Source of the DNA: JBBQXK01 sp038209775
Lineage (GTDB): Bacteria > Pseudomonadota > Alphaproteobacteria > Rhodobacterales > Rhodobacteraceae
Direction of reading: 5' to 3'
NCBI GenBank assembly: GCA_038209775.1
Contig: JBBQXK010000015.1
Span: forward strand, 10,318 to 74,317
DNA length: 64,000 nucleotides
The number at the start of each line of letters is the position of its first letter. The first letter of the stretch is position 1. Both the position numbers and the translations under genes were made by a program. Under the pieces are notes generated by a model. That model made no database searches. It was not told the origin of the DNA and saw nothing but the letters and a program-made list of their open reading frames with translations. Shown here piece after piece: positions 32,987 to 40,536 of the stretch.

Positions 32987-33798
32987 GCGTGCTGGAGGAA
33001 TGGTCGTTCCCGGTCGAGGCAGGCAAGATCGCGGCGTTCGCACGCGCGGTCGGGGCGCCTGCGTCAGACTGTGCCGCGCCCACCTTTACCATGGTTGCCG
33101 GGTCCGGGATGGTCGAGCGTCTGGTGGGCGGGACCTTGAAGCTTGATCAGGGCCGGACGGTGCATGGCGAGCAGGGGTTTGAGTATCTGTCGCCGATCCG
33201 GGCCGGGATGACCCTGCGCTGTCGGGCGACGCTTGCGTCGGATGTGGTGAAGCCGGGGCGGGCGGGGCCGATGCGGGTGGTGACGATCCGCGTGGCCTAT
33301 GCCGATGCGGGCACGGGCGCGGACCTTGTGCGCGAGACGATGACCACCATCGAGAAGGCGGGCAACGCAGCGCGCGCCCACCCCACCCCTCCCCCACAAG
33401 GGGCGAGGGAGGCGCCCGTTGCCGGTGGTGGCACCCCAGAATTTCCGCCCGTGACCCTTGGCCCCGTCACCCGCACCGATCTGGTGCGCTATGCCGGGGC
33501 CTCGGGCGATTTCAACCCGTTGCACCACGACCCCGACTTTGCCCGCGCCGCAGGGCTGCCGGATGTGATGGCGCATGGCATGTATTCGGCGGGTCTGGTC
33601 GCGTCAGAGCTCGAACGCTGGTTCGGCGTGGGGTCGATGGCTGCGTTTGCCGTGCGGTTCCGGGCGCCGGTCTGGGTGGGGGACCGGCTGCTTTTGTCCT
33701 GCGATGGCCGCGAGGGGGGCAAATTGGAGCTGACCTTGCGGCGGGACAACGAAATCGTTCTGTCCGCCACCGCCCACCTTGCCCGGAAAGGCCCGTGA
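32983..33798 (+). CDS. Double hot-dog MaoC-like hydratase with intact motif
   Basis: This 271-residue protein has two hot-dog halves. The C-terminal half carries the complete hydratase motif GASGDFNPLHHDPDFARAAG (about residues 168-187), so it can be expected to hydrate or dehydrate enoyl-CoA. The N-terminal half resembles FAS1-type dehydratase folds. Between them lies a Pro-rich linker encoded by a palindromic sequence typical of intergenic repeats. It overlaps both the permease and the GNAT gene. It differs from the MaoC-like protein at 25221, whose His is lost. Confidence 0.88.
   Translation: MSVLEEWSFPVEAGKIAAFARAVGAPASDCAAPTFTMVAGSGMVERLVGGTLKLDQGRTVHGEQGFEYLSPIRAGMTLRCRATLASDVVKPGRAGPMRVVTIRVAYADAGTGADLVRETMTTIEKAGNAARAHPTPPPQGAREAPVAGGGTPEFPPVTLGPVTRTDLVRYAGASGDFNPLHHDPDFARAAGLPDVMAHGMYSAGLVASELERWFGVGSMAAFAVRFRAPVWVGDRLLLSCDGREGGKLELTLRRDNEIVLSATAHLARKGP
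33381..33410 (+). repeat. Palindromic GC-rich element inside the MaoC coding sequence
   Basis: A run CCCCTCCCCC (33386-33395), loop ACAA and complementary GGGGCGAGGG (one extra C) lies in frame between the two hot-dog domains and encodes a Pro/Gly/Ala/Arg linker. Its look is of a REP-type intergenic element, which suggests insertion into a tolerant linker. Confidence 0.4.
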
Positions 33799-34250
33799 TG
33801 TCAGGTGCCACGCGCCCCGCCGTTGCCAGTGACCATGAAGCGTTCCTTGACATGTGGGACGATTTTGTCGCGACCGACCCCGATGAGCCCGGCAACCGCG
33901 CGATGGGTCCGGCAAACTGGGCGCGGATCGAAAGCGGTACGCTTTATGCGCTGATCGCCACCGATGCGGGGGGGGAGGCACAGGGGTTCCTGCTGTACAA
34001 CACCTTTCCCTTCACCTGGAGCGAGCGGGACGTGTGCTATCTTCAGGACCTGTCGGTCAGGGCCGGGGCGCGCGGGCAGGGCCACGCGCGTGCGCTGATC
34101 GCGGCGCTGGCCGACATCGGGCGGGCAAGCGGTTGGTTCAAGATCTTCTGGATGACGCAGGCACACAATGCCGCAGCGCAACGACTGTATGATAAGGTCG
34201 CGATCAAGCGCGACTATCTGCGCTATGACCTGCCGCTGGCCGAGCCATGA
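33798..34250 (+). CDS. GNAT-family N-acetyltransferase
   Basis: This 150-residue GCN5-related acetyltransferase has the acetyl-CoA-binding motif A read as LQDLSVRAGARGQGHARALIAAL (about 77-99), containing the RGQGHA pyrophosphate loop, followed by a C-terminal WMTQAHNAAAQRLYDKV motif B. The ATG at 33798 overlaps the MaoC stop (TGATG). A GTG one codon earlier is also possible. In this unit it could acetylate an amine substrate or intermediate, which fits the polyamine-like importer, but the acceptor is unknown. Confidence 0.9.
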   Translation: MSGATRPAVASDHEAFLDMWDDFVATDPDEPGNRAMGPANWARIESGTLYALIATDAGGEAQGFLLYNTFPFTWSERDVCYLQDLSVRAGARGQGHARALIAALADIGRASGWFKIFWMTQAHNAAAQRLYDKVAIKRDYLRYDLPLAEP

Positions 34251-34261
34251 GGCACATCACC

Positions 34262-34987
34262 CTATCCCCGGTCGGGATCGCGCCCGTGCACGCCGCGATA
34301 CCACAGCACCGACAGCGTTTCGGCCATCTCGGCCGGGTCGCTGTCGTCCGCCTCGATCTGCGACTGGCGGGTGACGGCGGCGGAGTAGAGATAGTTGAAC
34401 ACCATCCCCTCAAGCGCGCCTGCCACCTTCAGCGCGCGGGCCGGGGTCATCGAGGGATCGGTGCTGCGCCGGACGATCGAGCGCGCGATGGTTTCCAGCC
34501 ACGCCCGGTGACGCGGCAGCCAGACGGCGCGAAACGCAGGCTCATCGCTTTGCAACTGCACATGGCAGCGCATCAGGCCCGGATTGGCGCGGTAGGCCTG
34601 CACGAAAAAGAGGTTGGTGCGATAGACCGAGGCAAAGTCACCCGTCCCCCGTGCCACCTCGCGCGCGCCTTCGTAAAGGTGTTCGATGAAGCTCATCACC
34701 ACATCGGACGCAATTTCGGACTTGTCGCGGAAATAGACATAGAAGGTGCCCAGGGCCACATCGGCAAGGGTGCAGATATCGGCCACCTTCAGCCCCTGAT
34801 ACCCGCCCTCTTCCAGCGCCTGTGCCGCTGCCACGCGCAGCCGGTGGCGGGTGCGGTCGCCCTTGGTGGCGAAGGTGCCGGTGGTCAGCAGGCCGCGCAG
34901 GTGGTCGGCATAGGTGGCGGCGCGCGCGCTGGGGGCCTGTGGCAGAGGAAGCACGTCCAAGGCAGGTCCTTTCGGCAAAACGGGCAT
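34262..34987 (-). CDS. TetR-family regulator within the catabolic cluster
   Basis: This 241-residue regulator has a TetR helix-turn-helix after an N-terminal extension of about 40 residues: AAAQALEEGGYQGLKVADICTLADVALGTFYVYFRDKSEI (about 53-92). The C-terminal half is helical and may bind an acyl-CoA or amine. It is divergent from the thiolase unit with a 100-base gap that contains a dyad near the -10 region, so it likely controls that promoter and itself. It ends 11 bases from the convergent GNAT gene. Confidence 0.9.
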   Translation of the reverse strand: MPVLPKGPALDVLPLPQAPSARAATYADHLRGLLTTGTFATKGDRTRHRLRVAAAQALEEGGYQGLKVADICTLADVALGTFYVYFRDKSEIASDVVMSFIEHLYEGAREVARGTGDFASVYRTNLFFVQAYRANPGLMRCHVQLQSDEPAFRAVWLPRHRAWLETIARSIVRRSTDPSMTPARALKVAGALEGMVFNYLYSAAVTRQSQIEADDSDPAEMAETLSVLWYRGVHGRDPDRG

Positions 34988-35041
34988 GGTCTGTCACCTT
35001 GCCGGTCCATTGTAAACCGCTTGGGTGGAAGGCTCAATTTG

Positions 35042-35061
35042 TGATGTTGATATCATGTTCA
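35042..35061. promoter_or_regulatory. Dyad between TetR and thiolase genes
   Basis: The 20 bases are TGATGTTGAT followed by ATCATGTTCA. The halves are related by symmetry at seven of ten positions around a perfect TGATATCA core. The position, 26 bases before the thiolase start, suits a TetR operator that blocks the plus-strand promoter. No other copy was found in the cluster. Confidence 0.4.
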
Positions 35062-35087
35062 TTCATTCTGGTGCGGGGTGATCGCGG

Positions 35088-36248
35088 ATGACCCATGCCC
35101 TGACCCGAACCCCGGTCTATATCGCAGGTGTCGCCGAGACGCCGCTGGGCAAGGTGCCGGACCAATCCGAGATGTCGATGTGCGCCTTGGCCGCCCGTGA
35201 GGCGCTGGATGAGGCGGGGTTGCGGCTGCGCGATGTGGATGCGGTGTTCACCAATTACATGGGCGAAGAAGGGTCGGTGCAGCTGGGCGAGTATCTGGGC
35301 CTGCAGCCGCGCTATGCCGAATCGTCCGACATGGGGGGCGCGTCGTTCGAGTTCTTTGTGCATCACGCGATGCTGGCACTGACCGCCGGGGCCTGCGATG
35401 TGGCGCTGATCGCCTATGCGTCGCGCCAACGCAGCCGCAAGAACCGCAAGCGGGCAAGCGACCGGCTGGATGGGTCGCTGGCCGCACAGTTCGAGGCGCC
35501 TTACGGCATCCATTTCCCCATTGGCCACTATGCCCTGAGCGCGTCGCGCCACATGCACCAGTATGGCACCACGCCCGAACACCTCGCCGAAATCGCTGTG
35601 GCCGCGCGGATGTGGGCGGGGCTGAACCCCAAGGCCTGGATCCGCGATCCGTTGACGATTGACGACGTGATGGCCTCGCCACTTCTGGCCGATCCGTTGC
35701 GCAAGCTGGATTGCTGTCTGGTGACGGATGGGGGCGGGGCGTTGGTGATGACGCGGGCCGACCGGGCGCGGGACGCGCGCAAGGTGCCCATCCGCGTGCT
35801 GGGTGCCGGGGAGTCTCATGTGCAATGGCACGTCTCGCAATGCCCCGACCTGACGGTGACGCCCGGCCTTGCATCAGGCCGCGCGGCCTTTGGGATGGCG
35901 GGGATCACCCCGGCCGATGTGGATGTGTTCCAGCCCTATGACAATTTCACCCATGCGGTGTTGTTGTACCTGGAAGACCTCGGGTTTTGCGGCAAGGGTG
36001 AGGCCGGGGCGTTCGTGTCGGACGGGCGGCTGCGCCCCGGCGGCGCGCTGCCGTCGATGACCTCGGGCGGCGGTCTGTCCTATTGCCATCCGGGTGCGCT
36101 GGGGATCCTGCTGTTGATCGAGGCGGTGCGGCAGGTGCGGGGCGAGGCCGGCGCCCGGCAGGTGCCCGGCGCACAGGTTGCCGTGGCGCATGGCACTGGG
36201 GGACTTGCATTTTCAACAGCCTCAACCGTGGTGATGGCCCGTGAGTGA
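35088..36248 (+). CDS. Thiolase-fold protein lacking the nucleophilic Cys (SCP2/Ltp-like)
   Basis: This 386-residue thiolase-superfamily protein, like Ltp2 and other SCP2-type members, pairs with a DUF35 protein encoded directly after it. At the position of the usual acylated Cys the sequence is DMGGASFEFF (about 81-90). The second motif retains His in LSYCHPGALG and the third Cys motif is replaced by HGTGGLAFS. Normal Claisen thiolysis is therefore unlikely. In steroid degradation, such a thiolase-DUF35 pair performs retro-aldol cleavage of a hydroxyacyl-CoA, so a similar carbon-carbon cleavage is my preferred guess. It overlaps the DUF35 gene by eight bases. Confidence 0.87.
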   Translation: MTHALTRTPVYIAGVAETPLGKVPDQSEMSMCALAAREALDEAGLRLRDVDAVFTNYMGEEGSVQLGEYLGLQPRYAESSDMGGASFEFFVHHAMLALTAGACDVALIAYASRQRSRKNRKRASDRLDGSLAAQFEAPYGIHFPIGHYALSASRHMHQYGTTPEHLAEIAVAARMWAGLNPKAWIRDPLTIDDVMASPLLADPLRKLDCCLVTDGGGALVMTRADRARDARKVPIRVLGAGESHVQWHVSQCPDLTVTPGLASGRAAFGMAGITPADVDVFQPYDNFTHAVLLYLEDLGFCGKGEAGAFVSDGRLRPGGALPSMTSGGGLSYCHPGALGILLLIEAVRQVRGEAGARQVPGAQVAVAHGTGGLAFSTASTVVMARE

Positions 36249-36642
36249 TACAAGGTTTTCCGACATGGGGGCGGCGGACCCCACGACCGAGCCGTTCTGG
36301 GCGGCCTGTGCCGAACACCGCCTGATCGTGCAGCGCTGCACCACCTGTGGGACGCACCAGCACTATCCCCGCCCCTATTGCCTGACCTGCGACGGGCGCG
36401 ACATGGCCTGGGCCGATGCCTCGGGCCATGGCGTCATCTATGCCCTGACCGTGATGCGCCTGCCGGTGATCCCCGAACTTGTGCCGCCCTATCTGCTCGC
36501 GCTGGTCGATCTGGACGAAGGGGTGCGGATGCTGACCAACATCGAGGGGGATACGGCGCGGATCGGTGACCGGGTGACTTTGCTATGGCGCGAAAGGGAC
36601 GGCGGGCTGCCGCCGCTGCCGGTGTTCCGGGTCACACCGTGA
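36241..36642 (+). CDS. DUF35 / Zn-ribbon OB-fold protein (thiolase partner)
   Basis: This 133-residue protein has an N-terminal zinc ribbon with Cys33, Cys36, Cys47 and Cys50 (CTTCG and YCLTC) and a C-terminal OB fold. DUF35 proteins usually bind and activate the thiolase-fold enzyme encoded beside them, positioning the CoA thioester. The start is a GTG at 36241, overlapping the thiolase stop, which suggests coordinated translation and a complex. The next gene starts at a GTG overlapping its stop (GTGA). Confidence 0.93.
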   Translation: MSDTRFSDMGAADPTTEPFWAACAEHRLIVQRCTTCGTHQHYPRPYCLTCDGRDMAWADASGHGVIYALTVMRLPVIPELVPPYLLALVDLDEGVRMLTNIEGDTARIGDRVTLLWRERDGGLPPLPVFRVTP

Positions 36643-37823
36643 CGGGATACGATGCCATCGTGGTAGGGGCGGGCATCGCAGGCACCGCCAGCGCCTGGCA
36701 CCTTGCCGCCGAAGGGCTGCGTGTGGCCCTGATCGACACCCATGCGCCCGGCTGGGGGGCGTCGGGCCGGAACCCGGGGTTCCTGTGGCTGCAGACCAAG
36801 GCCGCAGGTCTGGCCATGGACCTGTCGCTGGAGGCGCGCCGCTTTGCCGAAGGCTTTGCCGCAGACCGCCGTGACAGTACGTTCCGCGCCTGCGGTGGTC
36901 TGATCCTGTTCCGCGACCCCGAATGTCTGCCCATCGCGCGCGCCTTTGTCGCCGACCGCTGTGCCGCCGGATTGCCGGTGGCGCTGCTCGACCGGGCGGA
37001 GGTGGCGGATATGGTCCCGGGGATCGGCCCCGAAGTGACGGGTGCGGTGTGGAACCCGCTGGACGCGCATCAGGATACGGCGGGCTTTGTGCGCCGGTTG
37101 GCGGGGGATTTCGTGGGGGCTGGCGGCACGCTGATCGCCCCCGCAAGGGTGGTGTCGCTGATCGTCAGTGGTGAGGCGTGCCGGGGTGTCGTGCTGGCGG
37201 ACGGCACAAGGATCATGGCCGACCGTACCGTGCTGGCAACCGGCCCGTTCGGGAACAACCTTCTGGAACCCCTCAACCTGACAGTCCCCTTTCGCCCGGT
37301 CCGTTTCGAGGCCGCCATGACCGCACCCGCGCCGTTCCGGCTGGGGCCGGTGCTGGCCGGACAGGCGCTGTTCCGGTTCTATGTGCCGCCGGGTACTGAC
37401 CCCGGATCCATTCCCGCCGACCCATCAGCGGCCCTGGCCCCGCACCTTGGCTTTACCGAACAGATGGCCAGCCTGCCCGACGGGCGGCTGCTGTACGGCT
37501 GCGCCTTTGCGCTGGACGACGAAGGCGACCAGGCATCGGTCGCGGGGCAAGCCATCTCGGCCATCACCTGCGCGCGCAACCTGCCTGCGCTTGCAACCCT
37601 TCCGCTGGAGAGGGTCTGGGCCGGGTCGGTCGCGATGACCGCCGACAGCCTGCCGGTGATTGATGCGGGGGCGGGGCCTGCGGGGCTGATCCTCAACCTC
37701 GGCCACTGGTTCGGCAATCTGGCAGGGGGGTGGTCGGGGCGGCAGGTGGCTGATCTGGTGATGGGGAAACCCACGTCTGCCCATGTCGCGGCTTTGGGCA
37801 GGGCAAGGCTTCTTACACTATGA
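36639..37823 (+). CDS. FAD-dependent oxidoreductase (DAO/glycine oxidase type)
   Basis: This 394-residue flavoprotein of the D-amino-acid-oxidase fold has the dinucleotide-binding VVGAGIAGTASAWHLAAEG near the start (about 7-25) followed by ALIDTH, and a GASGRNPGFLW flavin contact. Members oxidise amines or amino acids such as glycine, sarcosine or proline betaine-like compounds. The GTG at 36639 is preferred to 36585 because it overlaps the DUF35 stop and the Rossmann fold starts soon after. It ends this unit and fits a role in deaminating or demethylating the imported compound. Confidence 0.88.
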   Translation: MTGYDAIVVGAGIAGTASAWHLAAEGLRVALIDTHAPGWGASGRNPGFLWLQTKAAGLAMDLSLEARRFAEGFAADRRDSTFRACGGLILFRDPECLPIARAFVADRCAAGLPVALLDRAEVADMVPGIGPEVTGAVWNPLDAHQDTAGFVRRLAGDFVGAGGTLIAPARVVSLIVSGEACRGVVLADGTRIMADRTVLATGPFGNNLLEPLNLTVPFRPVRFEAAMTAPAPFRLGPVLAGQALFRFYVPPGTDPGSIPADPSAALAPHLGFTEQMASLPDGRLLYGCAFALDDEGDQASVAGQAISAITCARNLPALATLPLERVWAGSVAMTADSLPVIDAGAGPAGLILNLGHWFGNLAGGWSGRQVADLVMGKPTSAHVAALGRARLLTL

Positions 37824-37853
37824 ACGTGCAATGAACCTCTCCGCTTCTGCCGG

Positions 37854-38579
37854 TCACGCCAGAGCCGGGATTACAGAACCTTCCAGCGACTGCACAACAA
37901 CATGTGCCGCCGTCTCCAGATCATCGATGATCGCACGTTCGGCACCCGCACCGTCGCCCGCCGCCAGGGCCGCAATGATGCGGGCGTGAATGGCGTGTCC
38001 GCCCCCGGCCCGATGGCCGGTTTGGTGGTGGTGCAGGACAGGGCCGATGCGGACCCAGAAATTCCCGATCAGCGACAGCAGCGTCGGGCGTCGGGCCTGT
38101 TCATAGATGGCGAAGTGAAAGGCAAAGTTTGCCGCCAGATACACATGCGGGTCGACCATCACCCGCATGGCGTCATTCAGCGCCCCCAGCCGCGCGACAA
38201 GTGCGGGCGTTGCCTGCGCCGCGGCAAGGCGACCCGCCAGCCCCTCAAGCCGGGTGCGGATTTCGATGGTTTCCCAATACTCGGCGGCGGTCATCGCGGG
38301 CAGGTGAAAGCCGCTTTGCGGGCGCCCGATGATGGCGCCGTCCGCCTCCAGCCGTTTCAGGGCATCGCGCACGGGTTGCACGCTGAGGCCCATGTGCTGC
38401 GCCAGTGACCGGCCCGTCAGCACCGCGTCGGGTGCTATCAGCCCCTGCATCATGCCGCGCCGCAGGCTTTGGTAGACCTGCCGCTCGACAGGTTCGTCCA
38501 GAGTGGGATCGACCGGATCGAAGGGGGCCACAACCGATTGCGGGCGGCCACGGCGGCGAGGGGGGATGTCGAGCGTCAT
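37854..38579 (-). CDS. GntR-family regulator (FCD type) of the catabolic cluster
   Basis: This 241-residue regulator has a winged helix (about residues 30-95) with AQHMGLSVQPVRDALKRLEADGAI in the recognition region and an FCD domain (about 100-230) with FAFHFAIYEQ and HAIHARIIAAL metal-ligand motifs. The ATG at 38579 was preferred to one at 38612, since it follows the arginine-rich start of the domain. The predicted operator TGGTATATCA lies upstream in the divergent promoter. An identical site precedes the ABC unit, so this is the likely master regulator of both. Confidence 0.9.
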   Translation of the reverse strand: MTLDIPPRRRGRPQSVVAPFDPVDPTLDEPVERQVYQSLRRGMMQGLIAPDAVLTGRSLAQHMGLSVQPVRDALKRLEADGAIIGRPQSGFHLPAMTAAEYWETIEIRTRLEGLAGRLAAAQATPALVARLGALNDAMRVMVDPHVYLAANFAFHFAIYEQARRPTLLSLIGNFWVRIGPVLHHHQTGHRAGGGHAIHARIIAALAAGDGAGAERAIIDDLETAAHVVVQSLEGSVIPALA

Positions 38580-38597
38580 GCGGGGGGCAATAGCAGA

Positions 38598-38638
38598 TTG
38601 ACAGGGCCACATCTATCGGCCAATTTTGGTATATCAGT
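38598..38638 (+). promoter_or_regulatory. Promoter and predicted GntR operator of the SDR/HADH unit
   Basis: TTGACA (38598-38603) is followed after 23 bases by TGGTATATCA (38627-38636), inside the 15 bases TTTTGGTATATCAGT that match 29118-29132 exactly. The site lies between the divergent GntR gene and the SDR gene, as expected for autoregulation. It is 17 bases from the SDR start codon. Confidence 0.65.
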
Positions 38639-38653
38639 TTAAGGGCCTCTGGC

Positions 38654-39424
38654 ATGGGCGGCGCGGACCTTCACGGGCGGACGGGGATCGTCACGGCGGC
38701 GGGCGGCGGTGCCGGCCGGGTAATTGCGGCGACGCTTTTTGCCGCGGGCGCACGGGTGGTGGCTTGTGACACCGACGCAGGCGGTCTGGCGGGTCTGGCG
38801 CGCGACTGTCCGGGCATGATGACCCTGTGCGCTGACGCGGGGGAAGAGCGGACGGCGGCAGAGGCCGTAAGGCTGGCAGATGCCCCGGTCGATGTGCTGG
38901 TGAACAACGTGGGCATCGCGGGCCCCACCGCCCATCCCGAAGACATCACGCTGGACGACTGGAACACATCGCTGCGGGTGAACCTGACCAGCCATTTCCT
39001 GTTCGCCCGCGCGGTCATTCCGGGGATGAAGGCGGCGCGGGCGGGGCTGATCGTCAATATCTCGTCCGGCAGTGCCAAAACCGGCCTGCCGATGCGGCTA
39101 CCCTATGTGGTGACCAAGGGTGCTATCCTGTCGCTGACGATGAACCTTGCGCGCGAGCTTGGGCCGCACGGTATCCGGGTGAACGCGATCCTGCCCGGCG
39201 CGATACGGGGTGATCGGATCACCTCGGTCGTGGCGGCCAAGGCGGCCGCCTTGGGTGTGCCGGTGGCGGAACAAGAGGCGTCGATGCTGCGCTATGTGTC
39301 GCTGCGCACGATGGTCGAGCCTTCGGACATCGCGGCGATGATCCTGCATCTGGCCAGTCCCGGCGGGGCGCGGATCAGCGGGCAGATGCTGGGCGTGGAT
39401 GGCAATTCCGAGTGGGAGGAATAG
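38654..39424 (+). CDS. SDR-family oxidoreductase
   Basis: This short-chain dehydrogenase of 256 residues has the cofactor loop TAAGGGAGRVIA (about 14-25), in which the first conserved Gly of TGxxxGxG is Ala. The second motif is NNVGIAGP, the catalytic Ser is in NISSGSAKTG and Tyr/Lys in YVVTK. AAGGG at eight bases before the ATG supports the start. It begins a short unit with the hydroxyacyl dehydrogenase and would oxidise a secondary alcohol. It is different in sequence from the SDR at 24322. Confidence 0.9.
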   Translation: MGGADLHGRTGIVTAAGGGAGRVIAATLFAAGARVVACDTDAGGLAGLARDCPGMMTLCADAGEERTAAEAVRLADAPVDVLVNNVGIAGPTAHPEDITLDDWNTSLRVNLTSHFLFARAVIPGMKAARAGLIVNISSGSAKTGLPMRLPYVVTKGAILSLTMNLARELGPHGIRVNAILPGAIRGDRITSVVAAKAAALGVPVAEQEASMLRYVSLRTMVEPSDIAAMILHLASPGGARISGQMLGVDGNSEWEE

Positions 39425-39426
39425 GG

Positions 39427-40344
39427 GTGCGCGTCACCATCGCAGGGGCCGGTCTGATCGGGCGGGGCTGGGCTGCGGCCTTTGCCCGCGCAGGGTGGGA
39501 GGTGACGCTGTGGGACATGGCTCCCGACGTGCTGCCCCGCGCCGAGGCTGCGGTGCGCGCGACCTTGGCCGACATGGCCGCTGCAGGGCTGCCGGTGGTC
39601 ATGGGCCGTTTGCGGGCCGAGGGCGATCTGGCGCAGGCGCTGGAAGGGGCCGACTATGTGCAGGAAAACATCCCCGAGGATCGGGTGGCCAAGGCTGACC
39701 TGTTCGCGCGCCTTGACGCCCATGCGCCGCCCGAGGCCCGTATCGGCAGTTCCACCAGCACCTTTCCCGGCACCTGGTTCCTGTCCGATGTTCCCGGTCG
39801 CCATCGCTGCATGGTCGCCCACCCCGCCAACCCGCCGCACCTGATGCCGGTGGTCGAACTTGTGCCCGCGCCTTGGCATGCGGCGGCAGATGTGGCCCCG
39901 TTTGTGGAAATCCTGGGGTCCATCGGGCAGGTGCCGGTGGTGCTGGGCCGCGAGATTGAGGGTTTCGTGATGAACCGGCTGCAAACGGCGGTCATCAACG
40001 AAGCGGTGGCGCTGGTCGGGTCGGGTGTGATCGATCCGGCAGGGCTGGATGCGGTGATGAAGCACAGCCTCGGGCTGCGATGGGCGCTGATGGGGCCGTT
40101 CGAGACGATGGACCTGAATGCGCCGGGCGGGTTCATGGATTACGCCACCCGCTATGGCCCGTCGTATGAGGCAATGGGGCGCGATCTGTCGCCGCCTGCG
40201 CCATGGCCCGTCGCGGCACTGGACCAGATCGAGGCCGTCCGCCGCGCCGCAGTGCCCGCCGGCGACGTGGCCGCCCGGATGGCATGGCGCGACCGGGCAC
40301 TGATGCGGTTGATGGCGTTGAAACAAGGACTTGGTGACGTCTGA
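39427..40344 (+). CDS. 3-hydroxyacyl-CoA/L-gulonate-type dehydrogenase (CRYL1-like)
   Basis: This 305-residue NAD-dependent dehydrogenase has an N-terminal Rossmann fold (AGAGLIGRGWAAAFARAGWEV, about 5-25) and a C-terminal helical domain, closely resembling lambda-crystallin/L-gulonate 3-dehydrogenase and L-carnitine dehydrogenase-type proteins. Signatures are QENIPEDRVAK, SSTSTFPGTW, VAHPANPPHLMPVVELVPAP with the catalytic His, and EGFVMNRLQTAVINEA. The GTG start at 39427 follows a GAGGA box. A decayed BKACE gene follows immediately, so the product 3-keto acid was once probably cleaved by that enzyme. Confidence 0.92.
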   Translation: MRVTIAGAGLIGRGWAAAFARAGWEVTLWDMAPDVLPRAEAAVRATLADMAAAGLPVVMGRLRAEGDLAQALEGADYVQENIPEDRVAKADLFARLDAHAPPEARIGSSTSTFPGTWFLSDVPGRHRCMVAHPANPPHLMPVVELVPAPWHAAADVAPFVEILGSIGQVPVVLGREIEGFVMNRLQTAVINEAVALVGSGVIDPAGLDAVMKHSLGLRWALMGPFETMDLNAPGGFMDYATRYGPSYEAMGRDLSPPAPWPVAALDQIEAVRRAAVPAGDVAARMAWRDRALMRLMALKQGLGDV

Positions 40345-40478
40345 GCGGGGTCATCATCACCTGTGTGGTGACCGGGGACATTGACACCCCGACGATGTCG
40401 CCGCATCTGCCGGTCACGCCCGACCAAGTTGGCCCATCCGCAGCCGCCGAGGCGGGGGCCGCCATCATCCGCCTGCAA
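40344..40478 (+). pseudogene. N-terminal fragment of a BKACE (DUF849) beta-keto acid cleavage enzyme
   Basis: Translation of this frame gives a clear BKACE start, GVIITCVVTGDIDTPTMSPH, followed by LPVTPDQV and AAEAGAAIIRLQ. Intact enzymes have HLHARD at this last point, where the two His bind zinc. Here it reads RLQ, and about four residues earlier in the helix are missing. There is no start codon and the rest of the roughly 300-residue protein is absent. The gene was therefore disabled and truncated. Its place directly after the hydroxyacyl dehydrogenase marks a lost last step of this unit. Confidence 0.75.
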
Positions 40479-40536
40479 GATGACCAACCCGTCGAGGCTG
40501 TCTGCCAGAGCGCGGCAGGACATGGTCCTGAAGTCC

